Positions 58,269-59,495 of a DNA stretch of 59,495 nt are shown piece after piece. The notes under the pieces were generated by a model that did not search any database, was not told the DNA's origin, and was given only the letters and a program-made list of their open reading frames with translations. The translations under genes were made by a program, and so were the position numbers. Location: the NCBI RefSeq assembly GCF_001954135.1, contig NZ_MBEQ01000064.1, positions 1-59,495 on the forward strand, written 5' to 3'. The stretch comes from Mycobacterium sp. GA-1841. Its GTDB lineage: Bacteria > Actinomycetota > Actinomycetes > Mycobacteriales > Mycobacteriaceae. The number at the start of each line of letters is the position of its first letter. Within the stretch, counting starts at the first letter, position 1.

Positions 58269-58820
58269 ATGTTGCAGGAGTTGTTCTCCACCATTCCGAT
58301 CACCACGGACGAGGCACTCGGCGCCTTCGATGCCGCCGACGCGGTCGAACCCGACTTCATGATCGGTACGTGGCACGGCGCGGAACTGCCCACCCGCCAC
58401 CCCATGGATGGCCTGTTGGCTGCGAGCGGCTGGTGGGGTAAGCAGTTCGTCGACGCCGAAACGGTGCACCCGCTGTTGTTCCCGACCAGCGACAAAACCG
58501 CGCTGTGGCCGCTCAATCCACTGCCGGCCTTCGGCGGCCTCGGCGTGGCCACCAAACTGCCCTTCCTCAAGAAGCAGCCGATGTCCGGGCCGATCACCGC
58601 CCTGCGGCCCGTATTGCAAGCCCGTTCCGCCAAGGCACGGTTGCGCACCACCCGCTACCGCGGCGTCGACACGACCACGATGATCTACGACCAGCTGCCG
58701 ATCAACGACGTCTTCCGCAAGCTGTCCGAAGACGCGGTGCTCGGGGCGATGGACCTGCGTGGCTCCCGCCGGCCGTACTTCTTCGTGCTCCAGCGCGACA
58801 ATTCGCTGCCGGTGGTCTAA
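58269..58820 (+). CDS. GXWXG/DUF4334 domain protein
   Basis: 183 residues (190 if a GTG at 58248, inside the palindrome, were used). N-terminal GXWXG motif in [20 protein letters not shown]; the C-terminal DUF4334 part has [26 protein letters not shown] followed by FFVLQRD. Cytoplasmic, function unknown; often found in actinobacteria and fungi as a lipid- or stress-associated protein. Thirteen bases from the convergent beta-lactamase gene. Confidence 0.8.
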   Translation: MLQELFSTIPITTDEALGAFDAADAVEPDFMIGTWHGAELPTRHPMDGLLAASGWWGKQFVDAETVHPLLFPTSDKTALWPLNPLPAFGGLGVATKLPFLKKQPMSGPITALRPVLQARSAKARLRTTRYRGVDTTTMIYDQLPINDVFRKLSEDAVLGAMDLRGSRRPYFFVLQRDNSLPVV

Positions 58821-58833
58821 AGCCGTCGCCCCC

Positions 58834-59495
58834 TCAGAGCACTGACGGCAGAACCAGAGCAGTCAGCTCGCCGATGACCGGTCGCTGGTTCTCGGCCTTG
58901 GGGTCGTCGGCCTGCGAGCGCGTCAGCATCACCAGCAGAATCCGCTGCCCGCCGGGCCCGTAGGCGATCCCGGCGTCGTTGGTGCTGCCATAGTCGCCGC
59001 TGCCCGTCTTGTCGGCGGTGGTCCAGCCCTCCGGCAGACCCGCCCGCATGCTCGACGTCTGGTTGGCACGCATCCAGTCGTCCAACTGGCGGCGTTGTGC
59101 CGGGCTCAGCGCATCACCGGTCAGGATTGCGCGGTACCCCACCGCCAGCGCCGCCGGCGTGCTGGTATCTCTCGCATCTCCGGGTTCCGCCGAGTTCAAC
59201 TCGACTTCCCAGCGATCCAGCCGGGTGCGCTCGTCGCCGACGCTGCGGGCGAACTCGGTGACGGCGGCTGGTCCGCCGATCGCTTTCAGCAACAGGTTGG
59301 CTGCCGTGTTGTCGCTGCGCTGCAGCGCAGCCTGACACAGCTCGGCCACCGTCATCTCGGCACCGGCGTGGGTCTCGGTGACCGGTGAATTCGGCACGAT
59401 GGCCTGCGGGTCGACGAACACCCGGTGGTCCAACGACAGTTGTCCCCGTTCCACCAGCTGCAACACCCTGGCCACGGCGTAGGCCTTGAAGGTCG
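58834..59495 (-). CDS. Class A beta-lactamase, 5' end cut by window edge
   Basis: About 220 C-terminal residues. The sequence entering the window reads [14 protein letters not shown], so the catalytic Ser of STFK lies just outside. Inside are SDN ([11 protein letters not shown]), the omega-loop Glu with ELN ([20 protein letters not shown]) and KTG ([15 protein letters not shown]), all of a functional serine beta-lactamase close to mycobacterial BlaC/BlaS. It is exported in relatives; the signal peptide is beyond the edge. Confidence 0.92.
   Translation of the reverse strand, partial: TFKAYAVARVLQLVERGQLSLDHRVFVDPQAIVPNSPVTETHAGAEMTVAELCQAALQRSDNTAANLLLKAIGGPAAVTEFARSVGDERTRLDRWEVELNSAEPGDARDTSTPAALAVGYRAILTGDALSPAQRRQLDDWMRANQTSSMRAGLPEGWTTADKTGSGDYGSTNDAGIAYGPGGQRILLVMLTRSQADDPKAENQRPVIGELTALVLPSVL

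Overview
The window looks like chromosomal DNA of a fast-growing Mycobacterium (Mycolicibacterium-like). It is GC-rich throughout, and its gene order tracks the M. tuberculosis segment from ideR (Rv2711) to ald (Rv2780): ideR, nrdR, chiZ/lexA, fadE20, hflX, dapF, miaA, miaB, recX, recA, ephG, the psp genes, clgR, pgsA3, argA, ftsK, rnj, dapA, thyX, dfrA, thyA, dapB, aldR and ald. Differences from M. tuberculosis include a gluABCD uptake operon between miaB and recX, a recA without an intein, no sthA or pspN, and several accessory genes. These comparisons rest on recalled family and gene-order knowledge, not on a search.

Layout. Positions 1-112 are C-rich low-complexity sequence, probably a contig-edge artefact. 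227-5961: ideR, a DUF4192 protein, a lipoprotein protease, a PAC2 protein, an alpha/beta hydrolase and a PhzF-like protein. 5972-10432: nrdR, then the SOS pair chiZ<->lexA, then a large LGFP-repeat membrane protein. 10611-15829: fadE20, a molybdenum oxidoreductase and a PE-PPE hydrolase. 15855-23552: hflX-dapF-miaA-Rv2728c-like, a DUF349 protein, a membrane protein and miaB. 23645-26868: gluABCD. 26869-30251: recX/recA, a small membrane protein, a DUF3046 protein and a glycosyltransferase. 30292-37352: ephG, the clgR-pspA-pspM envelope-stress genes, a CinA-domain protein, pgsA3, argA and ftsK. 37512-40971: a monooxygenase and a mycofactocin-type SDR separated by an unusual 3x32-bp repeat, then a globin/regulator/membrane-protein module. 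41019-45487: rnj, dapA, thyX and a drug/metabolite-type permease. 45698-50140: a small unknown, a GntR regulator with a divergent peptidase and permease, and a DUF4239 protein. 50146-52663: thyA-dfrA and a YcaQ-like glycosylase. 52706-59495: a dienelactone hydrolase, the dapB operon, a META lipoprotein, aldR/ald, a DUF4334 protein and a class A beta-lactamase cut by the window edge.

How the genes work together. DNA damage: lexA, chiZ, recA, recX and a candidate interstrand-crosslink glycosylase, with readable LexA boxes and two PafBC-type promoters. Envelope stress: clgR with a SigE-type promoter, then pspA and pspM. Cell wall: dapA, dapB, dapF, ftsK and the beta-lactamase. Nucleotide supply: thyA, thyX, dfrA and nrdR. 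Many genes show a TAnnnT -10 element 6-7 nt before the start codon, as expected for leaderless mycobacterial mRNAs.

The most unusual observations are a tandem array of three stop-start-coupled minicistrons between two enzymes (37826-37921), a 29-bp dyad covering the promoter of a cysteine-containing regulator divergent from a globin gene (39192-39220), three LexA boxes about two helical turns apart in the leader of chiZ, and a leaderless 17-codon upstream ORF overlapping the start of a permease (44571-44624). I see no mobile element, CRISPR array, rRNA or tRNA. No gap between genes exceeds 300 bases; the longest are 19785-20014, 32409-32619 and 45488-45697.
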